A stretch of DNA of 6,309 nucleotides from Alphaproteobacteria bacterium (GTDB lineage: Bacteria; Pseudomonadota; Alphaproteobacteria; Sphingomonadales; Emcibacteraceae): the NCBI GenBank assembly GCA_013152615.1, contig JAADGA010000093.1:1-6309 (forward strand), read 5' to 3'. The position numbers and the translations under genes are program-made. The first letter of the stretch is position 1. Each line of letters starts with the position of its first letter. Shown one piece after another: positions 6,016 through 6,309 of this stretch. The notes under the pieces are model-generated. The model was given only the letters and a program-made list of their open reading frames with translations. It was not told the DNA's origin and made no database searches.

Positions 6016-6309
6016 ATGGAAATACTGGTTACAGGCGGGGCGGGCTATATCGGCAGTCACACGGTGCTGGAATTGCTTCAGGTCGGCCACCGGGTAACGG
6101 TGGTTGATAATCTGAGCAACTCATGCGAGGTGCCGCTAGGGCGGGTAAAAAATATCACCGGCCGGAACAGCCTTGCCTTCCATAAGGTTGATATCGTGGA
6201 CCGGGCGACGCTGGCACAGGTTTTTGCCCGCCGTCAGTTTGATGCGGTCATTCATTTCGCCGGTCTGAAAGCCGTTGGTGAATCAATATTAAAACCGCTC
6301 TCCTATTAC
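6016..6309 (+). CDS. galE: UDP-glucose 4-epimerase, N-terminal part (cut by window end)
   Basis: The frame starting at ATG 6016 stays open to the window edge (98 codons). It encodes an extended short-chain dehydrogenase beginning [16 protein letters not shown], with the Rossmann GxxGxxG (GGAGYIG, residues 7-13) that binds [11 protein letters not shown] (about 34-41) and the strongly conserved [11 protein letters not shown] block (about 81-91) are typical of GalE, which interconverts UDP-glucose and UDP-galactose in the cytoplasm for sugar use and surface polysaccharides. The catalytic Tyr-Lys motif lies beyond the window. The start is set by the usual GalE N-terminus; the ribosome binding site is weak (GGA at 6007-6009 or AAAGGA at 5997-6002). 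The 72-bp gap and unrelated role suggest a separate unit from the operon before it. Confidence 0.92.
   Translation, partial: MEILVTGGAGYIGSHTVLELLQVGHRVTVVDNLSNSCEVPLGRVKNITGRNSLAFHKVDIVDRATLAQVFARRQFDAVIHFAGLKAVGESILKPLSYY

Overview
The window holds one tightly packed plus-strand operon of five complete genes (42-5943), the last codons of a sixth gene running in from upstream (1-45), and, after a 72-bp gap, the start of galE (6016 to the window end). All genes are on the plus strand. The protein sequences look like a Gram-negative, probably proteobacterial, organism of moderate GC. The enzyme content suggests anaerobic or facultatively anaerobic (e.g. denitrifying or phototrophic) use of aromatic compounds. 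The taxon is an inference; no rRNA or other marker is present.

Positions 42-3944 encode the three subunits of a molybdenum hydroxylase of the xanthine dehydrogenase family: a 159-aa protein with two [2Fe-2S] clusters, an 813-aa molybdopterin subunit and a 330-aa FAD subunit. The FAD subunit carries an insertion with four cysteines (C127, C143, C151, C165), the hallmark of 4-hydroxybenzoyl-CoA reductase (HcrB/HbaD type), which holds an extra [4Fe-4S] cluster. The complex is therefore best read as a 4-hydroxybenzoyl-CoA reductase or a close relative that removes a ring hydroxyl reductively, rather than a purine or CO dehydrogenase.

Positions 3941-5943 encode a 392-aa iron-sulfur protein of the 2-hydroxyacyl-CoA dehydratase / benzoyl-CoA reductase family (HgdB/BcrB/BcrC) and its 274-aa ATP-dependent activator (HgdC/BcrD/BadG family). 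The activator has both cysteines expected to bridge the [4Fe-4S] cluster of the dimer. This pair handles very low-potential electrons.

Every internal junction overlaps by 1-8 bp (ATGA, TGATG or an 8-bp overlap), so the six reading frames are probably co-transcribed and translationally coupled. The simplest model is a CoA-thioester aromatic pathway in which the Mo enzyme dehydroxylates a hydroxyaryl-CoA and the ATP-driven system reduces or dehydrates the product. A canonical class I benzoyl-CoA reductase needs four subunits and only two related ones are visible, so this could also be a less described two-component system. galE appears to be an unrelated neighbouring transcription unit.
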